In this document: one piece after another, positions 38,003 through 47,512 of the stretch
Numbering within the stretch: the stretch's first letter is position 1
Layout of the letters: each line of letters begins with the position of its first letter
DNA from: Aequorivita echinoideorum
GTDB lineage: Bacteria > Bacteroidota > Bacteroidia > Flavobacteriales > Flavobacteriaceae
Length of the DNA stretch: 64,000 nt
Direction: 5' to 3'
NCBI RefSeq assembly: GCF_018476645.1
Contig: NZ_JAHCTB010000006.1
Span: 1-64,000 of the forward strand
Translations under genes and position numbers: made by a program
The notes under the pieces: generated by a model
Told to the model about the DNA's origin: nothing
The model's database searches: none
What the model saw: only the letters and a program-made list of their open reading frames with translations

Positions 38003-38866
38003 TTAATGGTATTTTGTAAAAATCTTTGTGGCTTCGTTGTGAGCGCTTTCAAAAGACATCGGGTTAATATTGCTATCAATTTTTTCCGCTGTGAAATAGC
38101 TCAACATTTTTTCGGTAGGCATATTCCCAGTCAGTTCGTCCTTCGCCATAGGGCAGCCACCAAAACCTTGAATGGCACCATCAAAGCGCCTGCAGCCAGC
38201 TTTATATGCTGCATCAACTTTTTCGTGCCAGGCTTTGGGGGTGGTGTGCAAATGCGCGCCGAACTCAATGTGGGGATATTTGGGGATTAAATTAGTAAAT
38301 AAATATGAAATAATTTCTGGTGTGGAAGTGCCCACCGTATCGCTAAGGGATAAAATCTTGACGCCCATAGTGGCCAATTTTTCGGTCCATTCGCCTACGA
38401 TATCAACATTCCACGGGTCGCCGTATGGATTTCCGAAACCCATAGAAAGATAGGCTACCACCTCTTTATTATTTTTATCGGCGATATTCAGAATTTCCTG
38501 AAGCACTACCAAAGATTCCGCAATGGTTTTGTGGGTATTTCGCATTTGGAAGTTTTCCGAAATAGAAAAAGGATAACCCAAATATGCTATTTCAGGGTGC
38601 GTTACGGCATCTTCCGCTCCGCGGAAATTGGCAATAATGGCAAGCAATTTACTTTTTGTGTTAGAAAGGTCCAGCTTTGAAAGAACTTCGGCTGTATCTT
38701 GCATTTGTGGAATGGCCTTTGGCGAAACAAAACTGCCAAAATCGATGCTATCAAAACCACAGCGCAGGAGGGATTGAATATACTGCACCTTTTTTTCGGT
38801 TGGAATCCAATCTTTTATGCCTTGCATGGCATCCCGTGGGCATTCTATAATTTTAACTTTTTGCAT
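38003..38866 (-). CDS. Hydroxymethylglutaryl-CoA lyase
   Basis: 287 residues of the DRE-TIM (HMGL-like) family. The N-terminal metal site is IIECPRDAMQGI, where classical family members have DGLQ. Other segments are LSLSDTVGTSTPEIIS, GAHLHTTPKAWHEK (metal histidines) and the catalytic-cysteine region GFGGCPMAKDELTGNMPTEKM. It splits HMG-CoA to acetyl-CoA and acetoacetate, the end of leucine degradation. One base separates it from the nucleotidase gene. Confidence 0.92.
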   Translation of the reverse strand: MQKVKIIECPRDAMQGIKDWIPTEKKVQYIQSLLRCGFDSIDFGSFVSPKAIPQMQDTAEVLSKLDLSNTKSKLLAIIANFRGAEDAVTHPEIAYLGYPFSISENFQMRNTHKTIAESLVVLQEILNIADKNNKEVVAYLSMGFGNPYGDPWNVDIVGEWTEKLATMGVKILSLSDTVGTSTPEIISYLFTNLIPKYPHIEFGAHLHTTPKAWHEKVDAAYKAGCRRFDGAIQGFGGCPMAKDELTGNMPTEKMLSYFTAEKIDSNINPMSFESAHNEATKIFTKYH

Positions 38867-38970
38867 CCGTTCAAAGATAGTTTTTGGAATATGAAATATG
38901 AAATTACAATCACAAAATATATGTAGGAATTTAGAAACCTATCGGTTTTGCAAACAAAGAGATTTTTATT

Positions 38971-39585
38971 TTAAGGAATTACAATGTAAATGGCTATGCC
39001 CACAAACACTAAAATCTGCAGCCATTTCAAAAAAACACCAACCCCCTTTCGCTTCAGGATAAACCTTGAAATTGTACCCGCCAAAATTGCAATTCCCCCA
39101 AAAACTAAAAAGGAAATAAGCATAAACACGATTCCCAAAATATAAAATTGTACTACAGTATTTCCGGAATCATCCCAAAGAAAGCCAGGAAAAAATGCCA
39201 AAAAGAAAATCAGCACTTTTGGGTTTACCAAATTCATGATTACCCCAGTTTTATAAAGTTCGATGTAAGGTTTTTTCTCCGCAGTTGCAGAAACCGAGAT
39301 TTGCGCATCGCTTTTATAAACTTTATACGCCAAAAAAAGTAAGTAACAGGCACCCAAAATTTTAATGGCGTAAAAAACTTCATTGGAAGCTGCAATAATC
39401 GCAGAAATTCCAAACGCCAAAAGTGTAGTGTGCACAATGCACCCGCTTATGAAGCCAGCGGTTGTTGCAAGACCACTTCGGGTGCCATTTACCAAAGATT
39501 GTGTGAGTACATAAATATTATCCGGTCCCGGGGCAATGGCCAGTGCAAGCGTAGCAATTGAAAAAGAAATCAGATTTTCAATCAT
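38971..39585 (-). CDS. LysE/RhtB-family exporter
   Basis: 204 residues with six hydrophobic helices. [22 protein letters not shown] near residue 17 is the family signature. It exports amino acids or similar small metabolites; the substrate is not predictable. It overlaps pyrD by 4 bp (ATGA) and is probably co-transcribed with it. Confidence 0.93.
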   Translation of the reverse strand: MIENLISFSIATLALAIAPGPDNIYVLTQSLVNGTRSGLATTAGFISGCIVHTTLLAFGISAIIAASNEVFYAIKILGACYLLFLAYKVYKSDAQISVSATAEKKPYIELYKTGVIMNLVNPKVLIFFLAFFPGFLWDDSGNTVVQFYILGIVFMLISFLVFGGIAILAGTISRFILKRKGVGVFLKWLQILVFVGIAIYIVIP

Positions 39586-40616
39586 TTTCTTTTTAAAATC
39601 GCTTTGTTTATTTTTTTAATCAAACTTGGACCTTCGTAAATGAAACCTGTGTAAAGTTGTACCAAACTTGCGCCAGCATCCAATTTTTCCAGTGCATCTT
39701 TTGCAGAATGGATTCCTCCAACGCCAATTATTGGGAAGGCCTTATTGCTTTTTTCTGAAAGAAACCGAATTACTTCCGTAGCTCTCTTGGCCAAAGGTTT
39801 TCCACTGAGCCCACCCATTTCCTTTTTATTTTCTGAAGAAATTCCATTGCGTGAAATGGTCGTGTTCGTGGCAATTACTCCGTCAATTTTGGTTTCTGAA
39901 ACTATCTCAATAATATCCAAAAGCTGCTCATTTGTTAAATCTGGTGCAATTTTCAGAAGTATGGGTTTTCTGTTTTCTTGTAAGGCATTTTTCTTCTGAA
40001 GTGTTTGCAATAATTTTGTCAAAGGCTCTTTTTCCTGAAGCTCGCGCAAGTTTGGTGTATTCGGCGAACTTACATTTACCACAAAATAATCCACGTAATC
40101 AAAAAGCGCTTCAAAACAAATAATATAATCGTTTACCGCTTCCTCATTTGGTGTGACTTTATTTTTACCAATATTTCCGCCAATTAAAACCTTTTTTTCC
40201 GCTGGGGCCAGTCGATTCGCTTTCAGTCGTTCAACGGCTTCTTCTACCCCACCGTTATTAAAACCCATTCGGTTGATAATTGCGGAATCTTCCTTTAGCC
40301 TAAAAAGTCGCGGTTTTTCATTGCCGGACTGTGGTTTTGGTGTAACGGTCCCAATTTCTATAAAACCGAAACCAAAATTTGAAAGCTCCCTATAAAGCTT
40401 CGCATCTTTGTCAAAACCCGCGGCAAGCCCTACTGGATTGGAAAATTTCAAGCCAAAAACTTCACGTTCCAAATTTTTATTGTTGATTTCGTAACTATTT
40501 CTGAAAATACTTCCAAAACCAATTTTATGGAAAAACCGAATGAGTGAAAAAGTGAAGTAATGAATTTTTTCAGGGTCAAAATTGAAAAATATCGGCCGGA
40601 TAATGGTTTTGTACAT
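39582..40616 (-). CDS. pyrD: Dihydroorotate dehydrogenase (quinone)
   Basis: 344 residues of class 2 type, with the extra N-terminal helical region (about 1-45) that contacts the membrane quinone. FMN-site segments are [63 protein letters not shown] (catalytic Ser) and [30 protein letters not shown]. Fourth step of pyrimidine synthesis. Confidence 0.97.
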   Translation of the reverse strand: MYKTIIRPIFFNFDPEKIHYFTFSLIRFFHKIGFGSIFRNSYEINNKNLEREVFGLKFSNPVGLAAGFDKDAKLYRELSNFGFGFIEIGTVTPKPQSGNEKPRLFRLKEDSAIINRMGFNNGGVEEAVERLKANRLAPAEKKVLIGGNIGKNKVTPNEEAVNDYIICFEALFDYVDYFVVNVSSPNTPNLRELQEKEPLTKLLQTLQKKNALQENRKPILLKIAPDLTNEQLLDIIEIVSETKIDGVIATNTTISRNGISSENKKEMGGLSGKPLAKRATEVIRFLSEKSNKAFPIIGVGGIHSAKDALEKLDAGASLVQLYTGFIYEGPSLIKKINKAILKRK

Positions 40617-40633
40617 GGTTGAAAAATGTGTTG

Positions 40634-40641
40634 CAAAAATA
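40634..40641 (-). promoter_or_regulatory. -7 box of pyrD-lysE promoter
   Basis: Minus-strand TATTTTTG, exact consensus, 18 bases upstream of the pyrD start. No clear -33 box. Confidence 0.4.
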
Positions 40642-40702
40642 CATTAATCTATGTATTTGTTAATTTGAATATGTTTTAATTTGCAATGCAAAAAAGAAAA
40701 TT

Positions 40703-41962
40703 ATGATTGAAAAACAACACATTATTGACAGATTTATAAGTTACGTTACGGTGGACACTGAAAGTGACCCCACCAGCGAGAATACGCCCAGTACCGCAAA
40801 GCAGTGGGATCTAGCCAATAAACTGGCAGATGAATTGAAACAGATTGGGATGCAGGAGGTTACCATAGACGAAAATGCATATATTATGGCAACCCTACCT
40901 TCAAATGTTGGGTACGAGGTTCCGGTAATTGGATTTGTTTCCCATTTTGACACGTCCCCAGATTTTACCGGAGCCAACGTGAAGCCGCAAATTATTGAAA
41001 ATTACAATGGGAAAGATATTATTCTGAATAAAGAGAAGGATATTGTTCTCTCTCCAGATTATTTTGAGGATTTACTTCTTTATAAAGGTAAAACCCTTAT
41101 AACTACGGATGGAACAACCCTTTTGGGCGCGGATGATAAAGCAGGTATAACCGAAATAGTTTCGGCAATGGAGTATCTTATAAATCACCCAGAAATAAAG
41201 CATGGAAAGATTAGAATAGGTTTTACTCCCGATGAAGAAATTGGCCGTGGCGCGCATAAATTTGATGTAAAAAAATTTGGCGCAGATTGGGCATATACAA
41301 TGGATGGCAGCCAGATTGGGGAACTTGAATATGAAAATTTCAACGCCGCCGGTGCTGTGGTTACCGTGAAGGGAAAGATTGTACATCCCGGGTATGCCAA
41401 GGGCAAAATGATAAATAGCATGTATATTGCCACAGATTATATCAATTCTTTGCCGCGGCTAGAAACTCCTGAGCATACAGAAGATCGCGAAGGTTTTTTT
41501 CATTTATATACCATAAAAGGAAGTGTTGATGAAACTAAACTGCAGTACATTATTCGTGACCACGACAAGATTCATTTTGAAGCGCGAAAGGAAATGATGC
41601 AAAAACTTGCAGATGAATTGAACGAACAGTTTGAAATGGAAGTGGTAACGGTTGAAATTAAAGACCAATATTTTAATATGCGCGAAAAAATAGAGCCCGT
41701 AATGCACATTGTAAAAATTGCAAAAAAAGCCATGGAGCAGGCCGGCATTCAATCTATAATTAAACCCATACGTGGCGGAACCGATGGTTCACAGCTTAGC
41801 TTTATGGGATTGCCCTGCCCCAACATTTTTGCTGGAGGCCATAATTTTCACGGTAGGTACGAGTACGTGCCAGTAGAAAGTATGCAAAAAGCGACGGAAG
41901 TTATAGTGAACATTGCTAAACTTGTGGCTTTGCCAGAAACTTCATTCAAGGAAGAAGAATAA
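40703..41962 (+). CDS. pepT: Peptidase T (tripeptide aminopeptidase)
   Basis: 419 residues of the M20 zinc-peptidase family. [17 protein letters not shown] gives the first zinc His and catalytic Asp, [10 protein letters not shown] the bridging Asp and [15 protein letters not shown] the catalytic Glu pair. The dimerisation domain is about 215-325, and [22 protein letters not shown] with the final His is intact. It removes the N-terminal residue of tripeptides in the cytoplasm. Confidence 0.97.
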   Translation: MIEKQHIIDRFISYVTVDTESDPTSENTPSTAKQWDLANKLADELKQIGMQEVTIDENAYIMATLPSNVGYEVPVIGFVSHFDTSPDFTGANVKPQIIENYNGKDIILNKEKDIVLSPDYFEDLLLYKGKTLITTDGTTLLGADDKAGITEIVSAMEYLINHPEIKHGKIRIGFTPDEEIGRGAHKFDVKKFGADWAYTMDGSQIGELEYENFNAAGAVVTVKGKIVHPGYAKGKMINSMYIATDYINSLPRLETPEHTEDREGFFHLYTIKGSVDETKLQYIIRDHDKIHFEARKEMMQKLADELNEQFEMEVVTVEIKDQYFNMREKIEPVMHIVKIAKKAMEQAGIQSIIKPIRGGTDGSQLSFMGLPCPNIFAGGHNFHGRYEYVPVESMQKATEVIVNIAKLVALPETSFKEEE

Positions 41963-41975
41963 ATGCTTTTAAGTA

Positions 41976-42016
41976 CAAAAAAACTCCCCTGAAAATATTA
42001 ATCAGGGGAGTTTCTC
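41976..42016. terminator. Bidirectional terminator
   Basis: Stem AAACTCCCCTGA (41981-41992) with TCAGGGGAGTTT (42002-42013), and an A run at 41977-41983 that reads as T7 on the minus strand. It is stronger for the yajC operon than for pepT. Confidence 0.9.
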
Positions 42017-42035
42017 AATAAAAAGGGAACAGTAA

Positions 42036-42323
42036 TCACTTTTTTGTGGGAGCGTTCAACTTTTGGCTTAGCTCCATTGAAATGGCCGAACGTTCAAACT
42101 TCATTTTTCCTGCACCAGATTCAATTACGCAGGTGCCATCATCATACAATTCAAGAATTTTACCGTGGAGACCGCTTTTCGTAATAACTCGGTCGCCTTT
42201 TTTTATCTCGTTTGCAAATTTTTTCTCCTGTTTTGAACGCTTCATTTGTGGGCGTATCAAAAAAAGGTACATAACCGCAAAAAGAAGAATAATTGGCAAA
42301 AAGCCTTGAATTTGTTCCATCAT
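42036..42323 (-). CDS. yajC: Preprotein translocase subunit YajC
   Basis: 95 residues. One membrane helix (about 5-23) is followed by FLIRPQMKRSKQEKKF and GDRVITKSGLHGKILELYDDGTCVIE, the YajC core. It associates with SecDF/SecYEG. Last gene before a strong terminator. Confidence 0.96.
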   Translation of the reverse strand: MMEQIQGFLPIILLFAVMYLFLIRPQMKRSKQEKKFANEIKKGDRVITKSGLHGKILELYDDGTCVIESGAGKMKFERSAISMELSQKLNAPTKK

Positions 42324-42360
42324 AATATGCCTTTATAATTAATTTATGAAACAATAAGTG

Positions 42361-42870
42361 TTAATGGCCGTGACCTGAATGGTCATTTGGATTCACGATA
42401 GAATTTGTAGTATTGACTGCACCTCCTTCTTTAGGATTAACGAAAGCTTTAATCATCAAAGTTTCGGTTCCGTTTTTAGTATTAGTCGTTAAGGTTACTG
42501 TCTTATTCACTTGATTTTGACCACTACCATTAAATTTAACCAATAGTTCACCACTATCACCTGGAGCAATAGGTTCCTTTGTCCACTCAGGAATAGTACA
42601 ACCACAGCTGCTTTTTGCATTTACAATTAATAATGGTGCTTCACCAGTATTCTTAAATTTAAAAACGTGTTCAACTGCAGTTCCTTGGTCAATTGTTCCA
42701 AAATCAAATTGTTTCTCTTCAAACTCAATGACCGGAAGATTACCAGAGTTTGCATCGCGATCTTCTGCCGAAGCTACATTTTCTTCATTAACTTTATCTG
42801 CAGCATTATCTTTACAAGAAGTAAAAGCGAAAACAGATAAAACTGCAATGATTAAAAGGGATTTTTTCAT
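42361..42870 (-). CDS. DUF1573 lipoprotein
   Basis: 169 residues with lipobox FAFTSCKDN (Cys at about 19). The DUF1573 domain (about 48-145) shows FDFGTIDQGTAVEHVFKFKNTGEAPLLI, SSCGCTIPEW and an immunoglobulin-like beta pattern. The family is common in Bacteroidota envelopes with unknown molecular role. The tail is His/Gly-rich, ending NDHSGHGH. It lies between nusB and yajC. Confidence 0.9.
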   Translation of the reverse strand: MKKSLLIIAVLSVFAFTSCKDNAADKVNEENVASAEDRDANSGNLPVIEFEEKQFDFGTIDQGTAVEHVFKFKNTGEAPLLIVNAKSSCGCTIPEWTKEPIAPGDSGELLVKFNGSGQNQVNKTVTLTTNTKNGTETLMIKAFVNPKEGGAVNTTNSIVNPNDHSGHGH

Positions 42871-42899
42871 AATAAATTATTTTTAAATTTTTAACACGC

Positions 42900-42907
42900 C
42901 AAAAATA
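42900..42907 (-). promoter_or_regulatory. -7 box before the DUF1573 gene
   Basis: Minus-strand TATTTTTG, exact consensus, 30 bases upstream of the start. No -33 partner seen, so transcription from the nusB promoter is equally possible. Confidence 0.35.
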
Positions 42908-42922
42908 GTTATTTTTTTACTC

Positions 42923-43867
42923 TTATTGAAGCCCTCTTCCAATTTTATTAAGACTGCCCTCCTCCAATATTTCTTTTACGAGTTTGTCCAAAATTCCATT
43001 TATGAAAATACTGCTTTTTGGTGTTGAATATTCTTTTGAAATTTCCAAATATTCATTGATAGTAGCGCGAACCGGAATGGAAGGAAAATATAGAAATTCT
43101 GAAATCCCAAGTTTTAAAATAATAAGGTCGATATCTGCAATTCTTTCTTGGTCCCAGTTTGGTGTTTTCCCTTCAATCTTTTTATTGAGCTTTGCCTCAT
43201 TTAATACCACTTTCCTGAAAAGTTGCACTGCAAATTCCCTATCCTCCGAATTTTTGTAAAGATCTGGAACTAATAAGGTAGCAACATTCTTTTCAGAAAG
43301 TTTTGACAACATTTTGACGAGGGCAGTGTTTACAATGGGGAAATCATCAATCCACGTAAGCCGCTTGTCCTCCAAATAATCATATAATTTTTCATTTGGG
43401 GCAATAATTTCCTTATAAACCTTTACAATAAATTTTTGATCTTCTTTGTAATCTGTGTTTTTCTGGCTCAAATATTCCAAATACCACTCTTGGGATTTCA
43501 ATTCATTGAAAAGTATTACCGCGTACTCACTATCCAATTCCCAATAATTCAGTTTTTTCTTATTTATAATTTCAGAAAAAATGGGATTTGAATCTATAAG
43601 TTGCAATAACTTATTGTCTAAGAATGTACGGCTGGGATTTTTTTCAGAATCTGTAGCGAAGTGTTTCTGCTGGGATTTTAAGGCGAAATTTTGTGCCTGC
43701 TCACGAATTGCCAACAGCAATTGAAGCATTAACAAATACAAATCCTGCATTTGATCTATACTGTAATAAAGGAATTTTTCCTGAGCATCGATATCCGGAT
43801 TTTCACGTTGGTTATAAGCATAAATGGATTGTAACACTTTTACGCGGATATGTCTTCTTGTAAGCAT
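42923..43867 (-). CDS. nusB: Transcription antitermination factor NusB (long form)
   Basis: 314 residues, about twice the usual NusB. The N-terminal MLTRRHIRVKVLQSIYAY and C-terminal domain (about 190-305; NWDQERIADIDLIILKLGISEFLYF, TINEYLEISKEYSTPKSSIFINGILDKL) match NusB, and the central 150 residues are a helical insertion usual in this phylum. It acts with NusA/E/G in rRNA antitermination. It is preceded by a -7 box and a hairpin at the predicted mRNA 5' end. Confidence 0.94.
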   Translation of the reverse strand: MLTRRHIRVKVLQSIYAYNQRENPDIDAQEKFLYYSIDQMQDLYLLMLQLLLAIREQAQNFALKSQQKHFATDSEKNPSRTFLDNKLLQLIDSNPIFSEIINKKKLNYWELDSEYAVILFNELKSQEWYLEYLSQKNTDYKEDQKFIVKVYKEIIAPNEKLYDYLEDKRLTWIDDFPIVNTALVKMLSKLSEKNVATLLVPDLYKNSEDREFAVQLFRKVVLNEAKLNKKIEGKTPNWDQERIADIDLIILKLGISEFLYFPSIPVRATINEYLEISKEYSTPKSSIFINGILDKLVKEILEEGSLNKIGRGLQ

Positions 43868-43899
43868 AATCTTTAAAGAACTGGATTTAGAAATAAACA

Positions 43900-43923
43900 G
43901 CGCACAAGGTTTTTCTTGTGCGC
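43900..43923 (-). promoter_or_regulatory. Hairpin at predicted 5' end of nusB mRNA
   Basis: A perfect 9-bp inverted repeat (GCGCACAAG 43900-43908, CTTGTGCGC 43915-43923) with a 6-nt loop. It begins about three bases after the nusB -7 box, so it would form the very 5' end of the transcript. It could instead end the upstream dehydrogenase mRNA, but the T tract after it is interrupted. Confidence 0.55.
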
Positions 43924-43925
43924 CG

Positions 43926-43933
43926 CAAAGATA
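43926..43933 (-). promoter_or_regulatory. -7 box of nusB promoter
   Basis: Minus-strand TATCTTTG, exact consensus, 58 bases upstream of the nusB start. Confidence 0.5.
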
Positions 43934-43951
43934 GTGTTTTAAAAAAGTTTA

Positions 43952-45052
43952 CTACTGATTTTCTTGCTTTCTTGCATCAATCCTCGCCTTTGCAACGGCC
44001 AGCGCTGCCTCGTGCGTAGTAATGTTGTTACTTTCAGCTTTTTTCAAAATTTCTAATGTAGTGTTGTATATATTTTCGGTTTTGCGCATTATTTCCTTAC
44101 GGTCATAATTTTCCAATTCGGCATAAACATTTATAATTCCACCTGCATTTATAAGGAAATCTGGGGCGTAGACAATTCCTTTGTCGCGAAGCATTTTGCC
44201 GTGCTTTCTTTCATCTGCCAATTGGTTGTTGGCGGCTCCTGCAATAATTTTTGTATTTAATTGATCTATGGTGTTGTCATTAATAGTAGCTCCAAGCGCG
44301 CAAGGCGCATAAATGTCCATTTCCTCCGCATAAAGGTTTTTACCCCCGTAAATATCTACACTATACTTATCTCGAACTTCTTCAAGCCTGTCTTGGTTTA
44401 TGTCTGAAATATAAACTTTAGCCCCTTCGTTGCTTAGGTTTTCCACCAAAGCCTCACCCACGTTTCCTATTCCCTGCACAAAAACAGTTTTTCCTTCAAG
44501 CAAATCACTGCCAAAGGTATGCTTTGCAGCAGCTTTCATTCCCATAAATACCCCGTAGGCTGTGATGGGCGAAGGATTTCCGGCACCACCTTTATCTTCG
44601 GAAATTCCGGTAACAAACGGTGTAACTGTTCTTACCAAATCCATATCCTCAGTTGCCATACCAACATCTTCCGCAGTTATATATTTGCCAGCGAGAGAAT
44701 GAACAAATTCTCCAAACTTCAACATAAGCTCTGGTGTTTTCTGCGTTTTGGCATCACCAATTATCACAGCTTTTCCCCCACCAAGGTTCAATCCGGTAAC
44801 GGCGCTTTTGAAAGTCATTCCGCGCGATAAGCGTAAAACGTCGTTTAAAGCGTCCCACTCACTAGCGTAATTCCACATTCTGGTGCCACCCAAAGCAGGA
44901 CCCAAAACAGTATTGTGAATACCTATTATTGCTTTTAAACCAGTATCTTTGTCGTTGCAAAAAACGATTTGCTCGTGATCGTCAAAAGACAACTGCCCGA
45001 AAACCGGGTCCATTTTATGAAGTTCGTTTGTTTTAATAATTTCCGTTTCCAT
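43952..45052 (-). CDS. Glu/Leu/Phe/Val dehydrogenase (leucine dehydrogenase-like)
   Basis: 366 residues. GLNLGGGKAVIIGD carries the substrate lysine region, ITAEDVGMATEDMDLV follows, and the NAD Rossmann motif is VFVQGIGNVGEALVENL near 175-190. PCALGATINDNTIDQL and GAANNQLADERHGK-like C-terminal segments match leucine dehydrogenases. It oxidatively deaminates branched-chain amino acids, or runs in reverse. It has its own -7 box and a 5' hairpin like nusB. Confidence 0.94.
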   Translation of the reverse strand: METEIIKTNELHKMDPVFGQLSFDDHEQIVFCNDKDTGLKAIIGIHNTVLGPALGGTRMWNYASEWDALNDVLRLSRGMTFKSAVTGLNLGGGKAVIIGDAKTQKTPELMLKFGEFVHSLAGKYITAEDVGMATEDMDLVRTVTPFVTGISEDKGGAGNPSPITAYGVFMGMKAAAKHTFGSDLLEGKTVFVQGIGNVGEALVENLSNEGAKVYISDINQDRLEEVRDKYSVDIYGGKNLYAEEMDIYAPCALGATINDNTIDQLNTKIIAGAANNQLADERKHGKMLRDKGIVYAPDFLINAGGIINVYAELENYDRKEIMRKTENIYNTTLEILKKAESNNITTHEAALAVAKARIDARKQENQ

Positions 45053-45069
45053 AATTTTCTTTTTTTAAA

Positions 45070-45097
45070 CATCCTTTAAAAAGGATGCGCAAAAATA
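45070..45097 (-). promoter_or_regulatory. -7 box and 5' hairpin of the dehydrogenase mRNA
   Basis: Minus-strand TATTTTTG (45097-45090) is followed two bases later by a hairpin (CATCCTT 45070-45076 with AAGGATG 45081-45087). This is the same box-then-hairpin layout as at nusB. Confidence 0.5.
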
Positions 45098-45178
45098 GTT
45101 GTTTATTGTACATTTCACAATGTGATGTAGTTTAAAATTAAGATTTTCAAAAAAGAGCTTTCCAGCCTTCTGAAATAA

Positions 45179-46936
45179 ATGAAAGAATTAGGGTATTTAA
45201 ATAAATATTTTGTAAAATATAAATGGCGACTACTGCTGGGCGTTATCATAACCATTATTGCCACGGTATTTAAGCTTGTGGTGCCTATGAAGGTTGGCGA
45301 TTCCATTACAGAGGTAAAACAATATTTAAATGGAACCATCACCGATCTTGAGGCCGTAAAGCATAGTTTGCTTATAAATATTTTATTGCTTTTAGGGGCT
45401 GCACTGCTTTCCGGCCTTTTCACATTTATGATGCGCCAAACGTTTATCGTGGTTTCGCGATATGTGGAATACGACCTTAAAAATGAAGTTTTTAAGCATT
45501 ATGAAAAACTTTCCCTTGGTTTTTACAAACAAAACAGAACGGGCGATTTAATGAACAGGATAAGTGAGGATGTTTCAAAAGTGCGCATGTATGTGGGTCC
45601 CGCACTTATGTACAGCATTACAACGGTAACCTTATTTATTGTGGTGGTTACCTACATGTTTTACAAAGCACCCATTCTAACGCTTTACGCCATTGCTCCA
45701 CTTCCCATTCTATCCATTGCCATTTATAAATTGAGCGTACTCATTAATCACCGCACGACGATAGTCCAGCAATACCTTTCAAAATTAACCACATTCACGC
45801 AGGAAAGCTTCAGCGGAATTGCGGTAATAAAAGCTTATGGAATCGAGCCACGAACAAATGAAAATTTTGAGGATTTAGCCGAAGGCAGTAAAAACAAGAA
45901 TATTGACCTTGCAAAGGTACAAGCCCTGTTTTTCCCATTAATGATGTTGCTTATTGGGGTAAGCAATATTTTGGTAATCTACATAGGCGGAACACGATAT
46001 ATCAATGGACAGATTGCTGAGTTTGGGACTATTGTAGAATTTCTAATTTATGTGAATATGCTCACGTGGCCCGTGGCCGTTGTAGGTTGGGTCACTTCAA
46101 TGGTACAACAGGCCGAAGCTTCTCAAAAGCGTATCAATGAATTTTTGAGCGTGGAGCCCGCAATTCAAAATTTAACCGAGGAAAGAACGCCAATCTGCGG
46201 AAATATTGAATTCAATAATCTCACATTTACATACCCTGACACCGGAATTACGGCTTTGAATAATGTTTCATTTTCAGTTAAACCCGGCGAAACGCTCGCA
46301 ATTGTGGGAAATACCGGTTCAGGAAAATCTACCATTTTAGAACTTATAGGCAGGCTTTATGATGTAGGGGATGGAATGTTGAAAATTGATGGCAATTCCA
46401 TAAAAAATTTGAATCTAAACGATCTTCGTGATAGTATGGGCTACGTTCCGCAGGATGCGTTTTTGTTCAGCGATTCCATAAAAAACAACATCCGTTTCGG
46501 GAAAGAGAATGCGAGTGATGATGAAGTAAGGGAAGCTGCAAAAAATGCTGCGGTGCACACCAATATTGAGGGTTTTAGCAAGGGGTACGATACCGTTTTG
46601 GGAGAGCGCGGAATCACGCTAAGTGGCGGCCAGAAACAACGTGTTTCCATTGCTCGCGCGATTATAAAAAACCCGCAAATTCTTCTTTTTGATGATTGTC
46701 TTTCTGCAGTAGATACAGAAACCGAAGAGGAAATTCTTCAAAATCTTCAGAAAATTTCAGCAAATAAAACCACTATTATTGTAAGCCACAGAATTTCTTC
46801 GGCGAAAAATGCAGATAAAATAATAGTTTTAGAAGATGGTAAAATTATTCAGCAGGGAACGCACGCGGCCTTAGTAGCGAAGGAAGGTTATTATAAGGAA
46901 TTGTACGCAAAACAACTTTTGGAAAAAGAAATATAA
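45179..46936 (+). CDS. ABC exporter (fused permease and ATPase)
   Basis: 585 residues of the MsbA/MdlB half-transporter type. Six membrane helices (about 15-320) precede the nucleotide-binding domain: Walker A VGNTGSGKSTI near 378-388, signature LSGGQKQRVSIARAI and Walker B ILLFDDCLSAVDTET. It would act as a homodimer at the inner membrane. Lipid or drug substrate unknown. Divergent from the dehydrogenase gene. Confidence 0.95.
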   Translation: MKELGYLNKYFVKYKWRLLLGVIITIIATVFKLVVPMKVGDSITEVKQYLNGTITDLEAVKHSLLINILLLLGAALLSGLFTFMMRQTFIVVSRYVEYDLKNEVFKHYEKLSLGFYKQNRTGDLMNRISEDVSKVRMYVGPALMYSITTVTLFIVVVTYMFYKAPILTLYAIAPLPILSIAIYKLSVLINHRTTIVQQYLSKLTTFTQESFSGIAVIKAYGIEPRTNENFEDLAEGSKNKNIDLAKVQALFFPLMMLLIGVSNILVIYIGGTRYINGQIAEFGTIVEFLIYVNMLTWPVAVVGWVTSMVQQAEASQKRINEFLSVEPAIQNLTEERTPICGNIEFNNLTFTYPDTGITALNNVSFSVKPGETLAIVGNTGSGKSTILELIGRLYDVGDGMLKIDGNSIKNLNLNDLRDSMGYVPQDAFLFSDSIKNNIRFGKENASDDEVREAAKNAAVHTNIEGFSKGYDTVLGERGITLSGGQKQRVSIARAIIKNPQILLFDDCLSAVDTETEEEILQNLQKISANKTTIIVSHRISSAKNADKIIVLEDGKIIQQGTHAALVAKEGYYKELYAKQLLEKEI

Positions 46937-47003
46937 ATTTTGCTTTGGCTTATTTGGATTTTTTTTGGATTTTTGGCAAAACCAATGCAAACCAACATTA
47001 ATT

Positions 47004-47390
47004 ATGAGTGATCAATACACGATGGAGCAAGAAGAAATTTTTTCAAAAGTAATGCGCGCCGGAAGACGCACCTACTTTTTTGATGTAAGAGCAACGAAGG
47101 CTGGAGATTTTTACCTCACCATAACCGAAAGCAAGAAATTTACGAACGACGATGGTAGCTACCATTACAAAAAACACAAGATTTATCTTTACAAAGAAGA
47201 TTTCAATGAGTTTAGGGATAATCTCGAGGAAATGATCAATTACGTAATTGATGAAAAAGGCGAGGAAGTTATTAGCGAGCGCCACCAAAAGGATTTCAAA
47301 AGAGAAAATAACGATGTCGCTGAAACTGTAGAATCCAACGGAAATGCCGATCCAAGTAATTTTACTGATATCGAATTTGACGACATATAG
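47004..47390 (+). CDS. PUR-family DNA/RNA-binding protein (DUF3276)
   Basis: 128 residues from ATG 47004; the open TTG at 46965 adds a non-conserved stretch. The PUR repeat (about 10-90) is seen as EEIFSKVMRAGRRTYFFDVRATKAGDFYLTITESKK, then HKIYLYKEDFNEFRDNLEEMINYV. The fold binds single-stranded nucleic acid. The C-terminal 35 residues are acidic and disordered. Target unknown. It is monocistronic with its own terminator. Confidence 0.92.
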   Translation: MSDQYTMEQEEIFSKVMRAGRRTYFFDVRATKAGDFYLTITESKKFTNDDGSYHYKKHKIYLYKEDFNEFRDNLEEMINYVIDEKGEEVISERHQKDFKRENNDVAETVESNGNADPSNFTDIEFDDI

Positions 47391-47415
47391 TCCATAAAAT
47401 TTTTAATTTATATTG

Positions 47416-47448
47416 AAACCGGTTTCCAAAAGAAGCCGGTTTTTTTTT
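47416..47448 (+). terminator. Terminator of the PUR-family gene
   Basis: An 11-bp stem (AAACCGGTTTC 47416-47426 with GAAGCCGGTTT 47432-47442, one G-T pair), 5-nt loop and nine T residues. Confidence 0.92.
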
Positions 47449-47512
47449 AGGGTCCGCCATACTAATAGTAGAAATAAGCAGAATTGGTTACTTTAGCCCA
47501 AAATAAATTGCG

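Noticed and set aside
42923-43867. Over-long NusB considered as a fusion
   Set aside because: The extra central region is normal for NusB in this phylum.
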